Positions 8,439-17,356 of a stretch of 64,000 bases of DNA are shown piece by piece. Within the stretch, counting starts at the first letter, position 1. Each line of letters starts with the position of its first letter. The stretch is from positions 1,116,001 through 1,180,000 of the forward strand of contig CAVTFN010000005.1 in the NCBI GenBank assembly GCA_963734065.1. The letters run 5' to 3'. A model generated the notes under the pieces. That model was not told the DNA's origin, searched no databases, and worked only from the letters and a program-made list of their open reading frames with translations. This DNA is from DATBLE01 sp963734065 (GTDB lineage Bacteria > Actinomycetota > Thermoleophilia > Gaiellales > Gaiellaceae). The translations under genes were made by a program, and so were the position numbers.

Positions 8439-9689
8439 CTATCCGAGCGTTCGCAGGAGATCCGCGAGCTCGCCGACGCGGGTCTCCCTCGCGATCCGGC
8501 GGCGCGACTCGGCGTCCAGCGTCGGCCCGGAGAGCTTCCCGGCCTGCCAGCGGGCGTGCAGGCCCTCGAGCGCCTCGCGGATCGCCGCCGGGTCGTCCGG
8601 CGACGCGACCACTCCGGCGCCGGTCTCGCGGATCAGGTCCGCGGCTGCCCCGTCGGGCGGTACCGAGGCCAGGATCGGACGCTCCGCGGCGATGTACTCG
8701 AACACCTTCCCCGACAGGACTCCCCGGCCGCGGCCGCCGGCCTCCGGGATCAGCAGCAGTAGAGCCTCGGAGTCGCGCTGCAGCTCGAGCGAGCGCCGGC
8801 GCGTCACGTACGGGATCAGCTCGAGCCGGTCGCCGAGCTCCAGCCCCTCGGCCCACTCCCGGTCGGCCGGCCGGAAGTCGCCGACGAAGCGGGCGACGAC
8901 GTCCAGGCCGGAGTCGGCCAGCGCGGTCAGGAACGGCCGCGGATCCCGGCGGCCGAAGAAGCTGCCGGTGTGCGTGATCCGAAAGCGTGGCGACGGCTGC
9001 AGCTCCAGGCCGGCGAAGTCGTCGAAGTCGGCGCCGTTCGCGATCGTGAGCACGCGGCCCTTCGGCTCGAACCCGCGTGCCTCTTCGGCGATCGCGTCGG
9101 CGGCTGCGACGATCGCATCGGCGTAGCCGGCGACCAGGCCGGCGACGCCGTGCTCGCCCTGCTCCTTGATCCGGGCGAGCCGCCGCTCGTCGCCGCGGCG
9201 GTGCGGGTGGGCGACGAGCGAGTCGCGGAGGTCGGCGACCCACGGGATGCCGGTCGCACGCTTGACGGCCGCTCCGACGAAGTGCACCGAGCTGGGCGGC
9301 GAGGTGGTCAGCACTGCGTCGATGCCCTCGTGGCGGACGATCCGGATCGCCGCCGGGATCGCGGTCAGGTTCCAGGTCACGTTCTCGTCGGGGACGAGCA
9401 GCCGCCGGCCGAACAGCCGCGCCTGGACGCCGGCCCGCTCGAGGCCCTGCTTGCCGTGCAGCTCCTGGGCCGGCAGCCGGCCGCGCGGCCCGACGTAGCG
9501 CGCCCGGTGGATCCACGCCTGCGTCGGCGGCTCGAGCTCGTCGTCGCGGTGCACCCACTTCGGGTCGTCCGGAGCGAGCACGTGCGTCTCGATCCCGAGC
9601 CCGGGCAGGTGCGTCGCCGTCTTCAGCGTGCGCTGGACGCCGCCGCCGCCCGCCGGCGGGAAGTACATCGAGACGAGCAGGACCTTCAC
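8439..9689 (-). CDS. Glycosyltransferase, GT-B fold (GT4-like)
   Basis: A 416-residue glycosyltransferase. The N-terminus KVLLVSMYFPPAGGGGVQR is the classic acceptor-domain start. The middle has WVADLRDSLV, and the C-terminal domain has TGSFFGRRDP and VFEYIAAERPILAS, a donor-binding E region. The start is a GTG at 9689 forming a GTGA overlap with the upstream membrane protein. It probably acts at the cytoplasmic membrane face on a lipid-linked glycan. The donor sugar is not deducible. Confidence 0.82.
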   Translation of the reverse strand: MKVLLVSMYFPPAGGGGVQRTLKTATHLPGLGIETHVLAPDDPKWVHRDDELEPPTQAWIHRARYVGPRGRLPAQELHGKQGLERAGVQARLFGRRLLVPDENVTWNLTAIPAAIRIVRHEGIDAVLTTSPPSSVHFVGAAVKRATGIPWVADLRDSLVAHPHRRGDERRLARIKEQGEHGVAGLVAGYADAIVAAADAIAEEARGFEPKGRVLTIANGADFDDFAGLELQPSPRFRITHTGSFFGRRDPRPFLTALADSGLDVVARFVGDFRPADREWAEGLELGDRLELIPYVTRRRSLELQRDSEALLLLIPEAGGRGRGVLSGKVFEYIAAERPILASVPPDGAAADLIRETGAGVVASPDDPAAIREALEGLHARWQAGKLSGPTLDAESRRRIARETRVGELADLLRTLG

Positions 9690-11743
9690 GAGTTGAGACG
9701 GTAGAGCACGTACCTGGGGTCGGAGTACACCTGCGGGAGGTCGGGACGGAGCTTCGAGCGGTTCCGGTCGACGACCAGCCACGTGGCGCCGTAGCGGCGC
9801 GGGATCGCCAGGTTGCCGGTACGGAAGAACTGCCGGGCGTCGGCGCGACGCGCGTACGGCCGGTTCGCCTTCGTGTCGGCGACATGGCCGGGCAGGGCGT
9901 TCGCGACGTAGACGGGTGCGAAGGCGGCGATCGCGTAGCTGGTCGCGTCGTCGGAGAACACCACCGCCTTCTCGGGGACGCGGTCGCGCAGCGCCCGCAC
10001 GAGCCCGGGGGTCAGGCCGCGGGCGGCGGTCGGGCGCTCGTCCCAGTGCGTGAAGCCGTGCAGCGCCACCGGCAGGATCGCCAGCGCGGCGGTGGCGGCG
10101 GCGATCGGGCCTATGCGGTCGAGCCCGGTCAGCCGGCGCGGCAGGAGCGCTCCGACCACCAGCGCTGCGGCGGCGCCGAACAGGGCCACCCAGGTCGCCA
10201 GCGCCGGACCACCGTCGTCGAGCGCGTAGCTGAAATCGCCCGGGTAGGCGAGCTGGAAGGCGATGCCCGCCCCCAGCCCGACCGGCAGCGCGCCGAGCGC
10301 GAGCAGCCGGGCGAGCACGGCCGCGGCGCCGGCGACCGCGAACGGGAACGGGACGAACCCCGCTGCGCGCCGCGCCTGCGAGATCGACACGACATCGGAG
10401 AAGTGCGTGAACAGCGTCGGCCACAGCATCAGGACGAGGACGGCGAGGAAGCCGCCGATCACGAAGGCGCCCCAGCGGCGTCGCGCCGCCAGCACGGCGA
10501 GCGGGACCGCGAAGAGCGCCAGCACCGCGATTGCCCCGGCGCGCCCGACCACCTCCGGGGCCAGGCGGTAGCTCCCGTCGGAGAAGACGTCGAGCTGGTT
10601 CGCGTAGTGCCTGAGCGCCCGGGTCAGCTCGCTCTCGGACGGGTTCACCGAGACCGTCTCACGGGCGATCGGGCGCAGCCAGAGGGCGACCGCTCCGGCG
10701 GGCACGACGATCGCAGCCAGGGCAAGACCTCCCTCCGCCAGCTCGGTCCGGACGAGCACCAGGCGGGCGACCACGTAGCCGACGAGCGGGATCAGCACGA
10801 AGAGCGCGTAGGTCGGGTGCACGAGCGCGAGCGCCCCGGACGCGACCGCCAGCGTGGCGAGCAATGAAACCGAGTCGGGGACAGGATTGATCCTGTCCCC
10901 GACGCCGCTTTCCCGCCTCGCAACGTAGGCGAAGAAGAGCGCGATCACGACCGGGACGAGCAGCTGGCGGCTCGCGGTCGCCGGCAGCGCCAGCGCCGTG
11001 TACGAGCCCCCATGACCTGACGCGAGGGCGAACATGGAAACCTGCGCGAGCAGCACCGCCAGCCCGCCCCAGGCCGAGCGGAAGACCTCCTTGCCCGCCT
11101 CCCAGGCGACCAGGAAGGCGACGGGGACGAGCAGGCTGGCCTCGTGCAGCACCACCTGGCTCGGGTCGACTCCCGCGAGCCGCGCCACCAGCGCGAGGAA
11201 CGAGTGCCAGAGCGGGAACGCGTAGCCCGGGTGCAACCCGCCGTCCCGGAACTCGTCGACGGCCCGCAGCGACAGACCGCCGAAGTCGTCGAGCTTCCGC
11301 ACGCGCGCGAGGTGGAAGAAGTCGTCGCCGCCGGTGAGGTGGGTGGTGATGAACCAGAGCGCGATCCCGAGCCCGAGCCCTGCGACGGCGACGCCGGCCG
11401 CGATCCAAGGGTCAGACCCCGGAGGGGTCTGACCCTGCAGAAAGCGCCGGCCGAGCGCAACCGCCAGAGCGGCGACGATCACGCCGAGCAGCACGAGCGC
11501 CAGCGTCAGCGACGCGTGCACGGCGAACACGATCGCCATCACCACGAACAGCGCCCCCAGGCTCCACGCGAGGACGGCCGAGAACAGCCCGAACCGCAGC
11601 GCCCGCGCGACCAGCGCGCCCGGCAGGAGCAGGCACGCCGTTGCCGCCGCCAGCCGCACCCAGAGCCCCCAGCCCGTGTCCGGCAGGGCGCGGGAGATCC
11701 CGAGCGCCGGCAGGGCGAGCAGCTCCCACGGGATGCGCCGCAT
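9686..11743 (-). CDS. Large polytopic membrane protein, possible GT-C-type glycosyltransferase
   Basis: A 685-residue protein with more than ten hydrophobic segments and a soluble C-terminal domain of about 120 residues. An acidic motif GGDDFFHLARVRK lies after an early membrane segment, which resembles the catalytic loop of polyprenol-dependent GT-C enzymes; this function is inferred. Two palindromic elements lie inside the gene in frame (10874-10903, residues 281-290; 11408-11436, around residues 103-112), adding short polar stretches (VGDRINPVPD and GQTPPGSDP). It overlaps the GT2 gene by one base and the GT-B gene by 4. It is probably a glycan-building enzyme of the outer membrane face. 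Confidence 0.6.
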   Translation of the reverse strand: MRRIPWELLALPALGISRALPDTGWGLWVRLAAATACLLLPGALVARALRFGLFSAVLAWSLGALFVVMAIVFAVHASLTLALVLLGVIVAALAVALGRRFLQGQTPPGSDPWIAAGVAVAGLGLGIALWFITTHLTGGDDFFHLARVRKLDDFGGLSLRAVDEFRDGGLHPGYAFPLWHSFLALVARLAGVDPSQVVLHEASLLVPVAFLVAWEAGKEVFRSAWGGLAVLLAQVSMFALASGHGGSYTALALPATASRQLLVPVVIALFFAYVARRESGVGDRINPVPDSVSLLATLAVASGALALVHPTYALFVLIPLVGYVVARLVLVRTELAEGGLALAAIVVPAGAVALWLRPIARETVSVNPSESELTRALRHYANQLDVFSDGSYRLAPEVVGRAGAIAVLALFAVPLAVLAARRRWGAFVIGGFLAVLVLMLWPTLFTHFSDVVSISQARRAAGFVPFPFAVAGAAAVLARLLALGALPVGLGAGIAFQLAYPGDFSYALDDGGPALATWVALFGAAAALVVGALLPRRLTGLDRIGPIAAATAALAILPVALHGFTHWDERPTAARGLTPGLVRALRDRVPEKAVVFSDDATSYAIAAFAPVYVANALPGHVADTKANRPYARRADARQFFRTGNLAIPRRYGATWLVVDRNRSKLRPDLPQVYSDPRYVLYRLNS
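10874..10903. repeat. Palindromic element E2 inside the membrane-protein gene
   Basis: A perfect inverted repeat with 14-bp arms (GTCGGGGACAGGAT and its complement) around TG. It spans exactly ten codons of the host gene, in phase, and encodes VGDRINPVPD. Confidence 0.9.
11408..11436. repeat. Palindromic element E3 inside the membrane-protein gene
   Basis: A perfect inverted repeat with 13-bp arms (AGGGTCAGACCCC and its complement) and a GGA loop. It lies in the coding frame without interrupting it and encodes GQTPPGSDP. Confidence 0.9.
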
Positions 11744-12597
11744 CAGAGTGCGCGGGCGGCGTCGCGGTACATGCGGCCGCGTTCACCGCGAAAGACCAGG
11801 CCGCGCAGCCGCAGCGCGACTGCGAGCAGGCCACGCGCGCGGGCCGCGTCGCGCGGGCCGCGGTGCTTCGCGAACCAGCGCAGGATCCCGCGGACGTTCT
11901 CGACGTACATCCGCCCGCCGTGCGTCGCGCCGCCGACGTGGACGGCCTCGGCGTCGGGCGTGAACCACACCGTCCAGCCCGCCTGGTGGAAGCGGTAGAG
12001 CCAGTCGGTCTCCTCGCTGAACAGGAAGAAGTCCTCGTCGAGCATCCCGACCTGGTCGACGGCGGCGCGGCGTACGAGGAAGCAGGAGCCCATCACCCAG
12101 TCGACCGGTCGGGCCGAGGCGTGGTCGAAGTCGCCGGCGTAGTAGGCGTTGAACGCGTGCGAGCGCGGCGCCAGCCTGCGCAGGAAGAAATACTCCGTCG
12201 CGACGCGCCACAGGGTCGGGAAGCCGCGTACGGAGCGCTGCAGCGTCCCGTCCGGGTTGCGCAGCCGCGGCGCGACCACCGCGGCGTCCTCGTGTGCGTC
12301 GGCGAACGCGACCAGCTGCGCGAGCGCGTCCCCGAGCAGCCAGGCGTCGGAGTTGATCAGCAGGTGGTAGCCGGCCGGCTCGGCGCGCATGCCTGCGTTC
12401 AGCCCGGCGCCCAGGCCGCGGTTCTCCTGCTCGACGACGCGCACGTCGGGGAACCGTTCGCGCACCCGCGGAACGGTTCCGTCCGTCGAGCCGTGGTCGA
12501 CGACGATCGTCTCGACTCCCGCAAGGCTCTCCAGGCACTGCTCGATCCACGGGAGCCCGTTCAGGGTCACCGTCACCGCCGTGACCGGGCTAGCCAC
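11743..12597 (-). CDS. Family 2 glycosyltransferase, rhamnosyltransferase-like
   Basis: A 284-residue GT-A enzyme of the WbbL/rhamnosyltransferase type. The N-terminus reads TAVTVTLNGLPWIEQCL, with VVDHGSTDGT as the nucleotide-binding strand. LLINSDAWLL holds the N-x-D equivalent of the DxD motif, and FLFSEETDWLYRFHQAGW is the ED acceptor/base motif typical of the family. It overlaps the LPG-synthase-like gene by 8 bases. The donor may be dTDP-rhamnose or a similar deoxysugar, but this is a family-level guess. Confidence 0.85.
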   Translation of the reverse strand: MASPVTAVTVTLNGLPWIEQCLESLAGVETIVVDHGSTDGTVPRVRERFPDVRVVEQENRGLGAGLNAGMRAEPAGYHLLINSDAWLLGDALAQLVAFADAHEDAAVVAPRLRNPDGTLQRSVRGFPTLWRVATEYFFLRRLAPRSHAFNAYYAGDFDHASARPVDWVMGSCFLVRRAAVDQVGMLDEDFFLFSEETDWLYRFHQAGWTVWFTPDAEAVHVGGATHGGRMYVENVRGILRWFAKHRGPRDAARARGLLAVALRLRGLVFRGERGRMYRDAARAL

Positions 12598-13576
12598 TGC
12601 GTTCGAGCCGCGGGTGCTCGCGCGCCTTCGAGCCGCGGATCGCCTCCCAGGCGAGGATCACCGCCCCCGGCAGCGACAGCGCGATCGTGACCACGAAGAA
12701 CAGGAATCCGGTCGCGAACGCGGCATCGGCGCTCACGCCCAGCTGGCCGAGGAAGCTGACGAAGAACGCCTCGCGGACGGCCAGGCCGTTGATCGTGAAG
12801 GGAACGAGCATGACGAGGAACAGCAGCGGGCCCATCACGTAGTAGGCGCGCGGCGAGAGGTCGACGCCGACCGCCTTCCCGGTCAGCCAGATCGCCAGCA
12901 CGCGTACCGCCTGGATCCCGAGCGTGAGCACGGTCACACCGGCGAGCAGCCACGCGTGGTCCCTGTAGCCGTGGATGCCTTCGTAGACGGCCCGGACATA
13001 CCGCTCGATCCGCAGCCTCCTGAGGAGGGGCACGGACCGGCTCAGCGGCCGCCGCGCCCTCCTCGAGAACAGCACGACCGCGAGCACGAATGTCGCGACG
13101 ACGAAGCCGAGCTCGACCCAGAGGTAGGCGCCGACGTCGTAGTGGCCGATCGCGAGGACGAACCCGACGGCGGCCAGCGTCAGCGTCGCCGCGCCGCCGA
13201 GCGCGCGCTCGAGCAGCACGGAGCCGGCGATCGGTCCGCCGTGGCCGGGGTGACGGCGTGACGTCTCGAAGATCCGCATCCCGTCGCCTCCAACCGACGT
13301 CGGCAGCACCTGGCCGGCCGTGTACGCGGTGAAGTACGCGCGCAGGAGCCAGCGGAGCCGGTCGTGGATGCCGCGGCCGGCGAGCAGCTTCTGCCAGCGC
13401 CAGGCCATCGGCCAAACGGTGACGACCATGATCGCGATCGCCCCGAAGAAGTACTCGAGCTGCGCGTTGCGCAGGACGTCGATCGTCTGGCCGATGTCGA
13501 TCTTCCAGACGATGTACGCCGTGCAGAGGCCGGTGACGACGAGCGTCGCGCCGACCCGGACCGAGCGGCGCTTCAT
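12590..13576 (-). CDS. Flippase-like integral membrane protein (LPG synthase TM / UPF0104 family)
   Basis: A 328-residue membrane protein with about eight hydrophobic segments and the family signature around VLPTSVGGDGMRIF (about residues 97-110) and VPFTINGLAVREA. The family includes the membrane part of lysylphosphatidylglycerol synthases and archaeal AglD. Members often occur in glycan loci and are suspected to move or modify lipid-linked intermediates. The start is ATG 13576 in an ATGA overlap with the aminotransferase. A related protein lies at 31331-32455. Confidence 0.75.
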   Translation of the reverse strand: MKRRSVRVGATLVVTGLCTAYIVWKIDIGQTIDVLRNAQLEYFFGAIAIMVVTVWPMAWRWQKLLAGRGIHDRLRWLLRAYFTAYTAGQVLPTSVGGDGMRIFETSRRHPGHGGPIAGSVLLERALGGAATLTLAAVGFVLAIGHYDVGAYLWVELGFVVATFVLAVVLFSRRARRPLSRSVPLLRRLRIERYVRAVYEGIHGYRDHAWLLAGVTVLTLGIQAVRVLAIWLTGKAVGVDLSPRAYYVMGPLLFLVMLVPFTINGLAVREAFFVSFLGQLGVSADAAFATGFLFFVVTIALSLPGAVILAWEAIRGSKAREHPRLERSG

Positions 13577-14706
13577 CCCGCTGTGAACGCCGCGTGCACG
13601 CGGCGGAGCGCCTCGATCGCGTCCTCGATGTCCGCCTCCGAGTGCGCGGGCGAGAGCGGCAGCGACAGGAGCTCGGCCCCGGCCCGCTCGGCCACCGGCA
13701 GCGGCGGCTGGTCGGGGAAGCGCTCGCTGTAGGCGCTGAGCCGGTGCACCGGCAGGAAGTGGACGCTGGTGCCGATGTTCTCCTCCGCGAGCGCCTCGCG
13801 GTAGGCGTCGCGGGTCGCGCCGGCCTCCTCGCCGACACGAACCGGATACAGGTGGTGCGCGTGTGTGTCGCGCGGGTCGCGGGCGACCGGCTCGATCCCG
13901 TCCAGCTCGGCGACGGCGGCGTCGTAGAGCTCGACCTGACGCATCCTCAGCGCCCGGTGGTGCTCGACCTTGTCCAGCTGGCAGAGGGCGATCGAGGCGA
14001 GCACGTCGGAGAGGTTCGCCTTGTAGCCGGGCACGGCGATGTCGTAGAGCGAGCCGTGGCCGCGGCGCATGATCGTCAGCGCGCGGATCGACTCGGCCAG
14101 CTCGTCGTCGTTCGTGGTCACGATCCCGCCCTCGCCGGCGGCGATCGACTTCGTCGCGTACAGCGAGAAGCACGTGGCCTCGGAGAGGCCGCCGATCTTG
14201 CGCCCGCGATACTCGCTCTCGGCCGCGTGCGCGGCGTCCTCGACCACCGGCACGCCGAGCGCGTGGATCGGGTCGAGGTCGGCCGGCTGGCCGTACAGGT
14301 GCACGGGCATGATCGCCTTGGTCCGCGGCGTGACCAGCTCGGCCACCCGCTCCGGGTCGACGTTCAGGTCGGAGTCGCACACGTCGGCGAAGACGGGCGT
14401 GGCGCCGGTGTGGACGACCACGTTCGCGGTCGCCGGCCACGTAATCGGAGTGGTGATCACCTCGTCGCCGGGGCCGATCCCGAGCGCGACCAGCGCCAGG
14501 TGCATCGCCGCCGTTCCCGACGACACCGCCAGCGCGTGCTTCGCGCCCGCGTAGTGCGCGAAGCGTTCCTCGAGCTCGGCCGCGCGCGGGCCGGTGGTCA
14601 GCCAGCCGGAGCGGATCGCCTCCGCGACGGCGGCGACCTCCTCGTCGCCGACCGCCGGCGGCTGGAAGCCGAGGAAGGTCTCGCGCCTAGACGACAGCTT
14701 CGACAT
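13573..14706 (-). CDS. DegT/DnrJ/EryC1-family sugar aminotransferase
   Basis: A 377-residue PLP-dependent aminotransferase that puts an amino group on a nucleotide ketosugar. The Schiff-base lysine is K186 in SLYATKSIAAGEGG, VSSGTAAMHLAL is the PLP-phosphate region near residue 61, and VEDAAHA has the PLP-contacting Asp. Its start lies 20 bases inside the upstream ATP-grasp gene, so the two are coupled. It probably acts on the 4-keto or 3-keto product of the dehydratase encoded at 15880-16887, a link inferred from operon order. Confidence 0.9.
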   Translation of the reverse strand: MSKLSSRRETFLGFQPPAVGDEEVAAVAEAIRSGWLTTGPRAAELEERFAHYAGAKHALAVSSGTAAMHLALVALGIGPGDEVITTPITWPATANVVVHTGATPVFADVCDSDLNVDPERVAELVTPRTKAIMPVHLYGQPADLDPIHALGVPVVEDAAHAAESEYRGRKIGGLSEATCFSLYATKSIAAGEGGIVTTNDDELAESIRALTIMRRGHGSLYDIAVPGYKANLSDVLASIALCQLDKVEHHRALRMRQVELYDAAVAELDGIEPVARDPRDTHAHHLYPVRVGEEAGATRDAYREALAEENIGTSVHFLPVHRLSAYSERFPDQPPLPVAERAGAELLSLPLSPAHSEADIEDAIEALRRVHAAFTAG

Positions 14707-15925
14707 CGGTGGTCTCGAAGACTACGAGCGCGTCCACGGAGTCCGCCCTCGCTTCGACCTCCTTGCGCGACGAAGCCATGATCAGCGCGGCTCCCACGCG
14801 GTCGCTCCCGCGGCGAAGCGGACCGACGACCGCACCCGGCTCGATGTAGAGCCGGACCCATTCAACTCCTTCCGCCGCGGTCGCCTCCTCGACGCCGTGC
14901 ACGGCGACCACCTCTCCGGGCTGCGAAACGAGGAACCACACACACCCCGCGGCATGACGCTCGACGGGCCGCAGCTGCTCGTCGTCGACCGGTTCGCCCA
15001 GCGCGGTCGCGATCGCAAGTCCGTTCAGGTCGACGCCGAGGACAGCCTCGCAGAGCTCGGCGTCGTGGCCGCCTCCGAGGCGCGCCGCGAGCTCCACCAC
15101 GTGCGCACCACGCTCACCGACGACGACCTGCGTGTAGCTCGGCCCCTCACGCACTCCGACGGCTGCGGCGGCCGCGCGCGCGGCGTCGACCGCCGCCCCG
15201 ACCTGCTCGGGCGCGAGTGAGCTCGGCCACATGTGCGCGAGCGCGACGCCGAAGGCCGGTGGCTCGGCGCGCCAGCGATCGGTGATCGTCAGCGGCGTGA
15301 ACCGGCCGTCACGCGAGAAGCCGTTGACCGTGATTTCCTGGCCCGGGATCAGCTCCTCGACCAGCACCACGTTCGACCGCGACTCGCCGAGCGCGAGCGC
15401 GAAGCCGTCCGCCAGCAGGCTCTCGTCGCGGACGAGCACGAGCCCCTTCTGGCCCTGGCGGTCGGGCGCCTTGACCACGCAGGGGTACCCGAAGTCGGCG
15501 GCCGCGGCCGCCGCCTCCTCGAGCGAGGCGCAGACCACGTGGTGCGGGTGCGGGACGCCCGCCTCGGCGAACCGCTCGCGCTGGCGGAGCTTCGACGTGG
15601 CCAGCACCGCCGTGGCCGGGTCGATCGGGTGGGGCAGCACGTGTCGCTCCGCGATCCGCGCCGCGATCGCCACCGGCCAGTCGATGCCGGGCGCGATCAC
15701 GCCGTCCACCCGCTCGGCAGCGGCAAGCCGGTCGATCTGCGGCTCGTCCTCGACCGAGATGATCGCGCGGCGGTCGGCGAAGCGGAATCCGGGCGCCGCG
15801 GGGTTGCGGTCGACGGCGACGACGAACAGGCCGCGCTCGCGGGCGGCTTCGAGGAGACCGAGCTGCCCCGCGCCCGCGCCTAGGACGAGAAGACGCTTGC
15901 GTCCGGCTGCCTGAGTCCCCGCCAC
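14687..15925 (-). CDS. ATP-grasp ligase (first of three in the glycan locus)
   Basis: A 412-residue ATP-grasp protein. The N-terminal pre-ATP-grasp domain opens RLLVLGAGAGQLGLLEAA. The ATP-binding core has YPCVVKAPDRQGQKGLVLV around residue 150, LVEELIPGQEITVNG, and metal ligands in VVELAARLGGGHDAE. A C-terminal domain of about 100 residues follows. Such enzymes form carboxylate-amine bonds through an acyl-phosphate. Here it lies between a sugar dehydratase and an aminotransferase, so it may attach an amino acid or acyl group to an aminosugar; this is inferred. Confidence 0.78.
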   Translation of the reverse strand: MAGTQAAGRKRLLVLGAGAGQLGLLEAARERGLFVVAVDRNPAAPGFRFADRRAIISVEDEPQIDRLAAAERVDGVIAPGIDWPVAIAARIAERHVLPHPIDPATAVLATSKLRQRERFAEAGVPHPHHVVCASLEEAAAAAADFGYPCVVKAPDRQGQKGLVLVRDESLLADGFALALGESRSNVVLVEELIPGQEITVNGFSRDGRFTPLTITDRWRAEPPAFGVALAHMWPSSLAPEQVGAAVDAARAAAAAVGVREGPSYTQVVVGERGAHVVELAARLGGGHDAELCEAVLGVDLNGLAIATALGEPVDDEQLRPVERHAAGCVWFLVSQPGEVVAVHGVEEATAAEGVEWVRLYIEPGAVVGPLRRGSDRVGAALIMASSRKEVEARADSVDALVVFETTDVEAVV

Positions 15926-16887
15926 CAGCCGTCATTCTCGCGATACCACTCGACGGTGCGCTCGAGGCCGTCCTCGAAGGAGGTGCGCGCGCGCCAGCCG
16001 GTCAGCTGCTCCGCCTTCCCGGTCGAGCCGATGTGGCGGTCGACCTGCCCGGGCCGCTCGTCCACGTGCTCCTTCAGCGACACCGGTCTGCCGAGCACGT
16101 CGAGCACGGCGTCGGCGATCTCCGAGACGGAGATGTCGACGCCGGTGGCGACGTTGAGCACCTCGCCGGCGACCGCGTCGACGTCGGCCTCGATGATCGC
16201 CTCGATCGCCTCGGCGTCGTCCTCGACGTAGAGCCAGTCGCGGCTCGCGTGGCCGTCGCCGTGCACCGTCAGAGGCTCGTCCGAGAGCGCCTGCGTGATG
16301 AACCGCGGGATCACCTTCTCCGGATGCTGCCGGGGGCCGTAGTTGTTGAACGGCCGCACGATCACGATCGGCAGGCCGTAGGTGACGTGGTAGCTGTACG
16401 CCAGCCGATCGGCGCCCGCCTTCGTTGCCGCGTAAGGGCTGCGCGGGTTGAGCGGGTGCTCCTCGTCCATCGGCGCGTACTCGGCCGTCCCGTACACCTC
16501 GCTGGACGAGATCAGGATGAAGCGCTCGACCGGCGTCTCGCGGATCGCGTCGAGCAGGATCTGCGTCCCCTCGACGTTCGTGGTCACGAACTCGGAGGCG
16601 CCCTCCTCGATCGACTTCTCGACGTGCGACTCGGCCGCGGCGTTGACGATCACGTCGACCCCGGCGACGATCTCGCGAACGAGGTCGCCGTCGCGGATGT
16701 CGCCGTGGACGAAGGAGAGCCGCTCGTGCGCCATCACCTCGGCCAGGTTCTCCAGGTTCCCCGCGTAGGTGAGCGCATCGAGCGAGACGACCTCGTACGG
16801 CGTCGCCGCCAGCAGGTGGCGGACGAAGGTCGAGGAGATGAACCCGGCGCCGCCGGTGACGAGGACCCGCTTCGACATGTGCCGCAT
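15880..16887 (-). CDS. NAD-dependent sugar dehydratase/epimerase, RmlB-like
   Basis: A 335-residue extended SDR close to dTDP-glucose 4,6-dehydratases: VLVTGGAGFISSTF at the start, AAESHVEKSI, Y152/K156 in YAATK, and RPFNNYGPRQHPEK. The catalytic Asp-Glu pair that RmlB has in its TDE motif reads SSSE here (127-130): the Glu is kept and the Asp is a Ser. That points to a different chemistry such as decarboxylation or epimerisation, or to a variant dehydratase. The start may be ATG 16887 or ATG 16878. Its 3' end overlaps the ATP-grasp gene by 46 bases. Confidence 0.8.
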   Translation of the reverse strand: MRHMSKRVLVTGGAGFISSTFVRHLLAATPYEVVSLDALTYAGNLENLAEVMAHERLSFVHGDIRDGDLVREIVAGVDVIVNAAAESHVEKSIEEGASEFVTTNVEGTQILLDAIRETPVERFILISSSEVYGTAEYAPMDEEHPLNPRSPYAATKAGADRLAYSYHVTYGLPIVIVRPFNNYGPRQHPEKVIPRFITQALSDEPLTVHGDGHASRDWLYVEDDAEAIEAIIEADVDAVAGEVLNVATGVDISVSEIADAVLDVLGRPVSLKEHVDERPGQVDRHIGSTGKAEQLTGWRARTSFEDGLERTVEWYRENDGWWRGLRQPDASVFSS

Positions 16888-16941
16888 TCTGCCCAGATTC
16901 CGGAGGGCGAACCGCGCCGACCGGTCGCGTTACCCTCTCGC

Positions 16942-17355
16942 GGTGCCGTCCAGCCCCGACGACGACCACGCGCTGCTCGACCGGCTGGGCAAGGCGGCGG
17001 TCCGGATCGAGACCGTCGCCGGCCGCACAAGCAGCCGAGGCTCCTCTGGAACGACGAGCTCGCCTTCGCCCACTTCCAGACGGAGTTCGACTGGGCGGTC
17101 GACTTCGCCACCTGGCTGCACCTGCCGAAGGACGCGGCGGCCACGTTGTTCCGGAACGCCGCGGCCGTCCTCCGTCCGGGCGGGCGGCTGCTCGTCGGGA
17201 ACGGCCGGGGCTCGAAGCGCCGATCGTCTGCGCCCGACCTCGACGAGCTCGGCCTGGAGTTGGTGCACGAGCAGGTCCAGTCGTGCCTCCTGCTCACCGG
17301 CCATCGCGCCGGCTGGGAGAACCAGTGGTACGAGTACGTGCGCGCCGCGCGCTAG
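16942..17355 (+). pseudogene. Methyltransferase-like remnant with an apparent frameshift
   Basis: A coding-like stretch divergent from the dehydratase gene. A GTG at 16942 opens a frame (DDDHALLDRLGKAAVRIETV) that loses sense near 17025. From there the next frame reads well (QPRLLWNDELAFAHFQTEFD, then VLRPGGRLLVGNGRG) to a stop at 17355. The LRPGGRLLV block and the following ELGLELVHEQ look like the C-terminal half of a class I methyltransferase. Without a shift there is no credible start for the second part. A sequencing error is the alternative to a real frameshift. Confidence 0.45.
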
Positions 17356-17356
17356 C

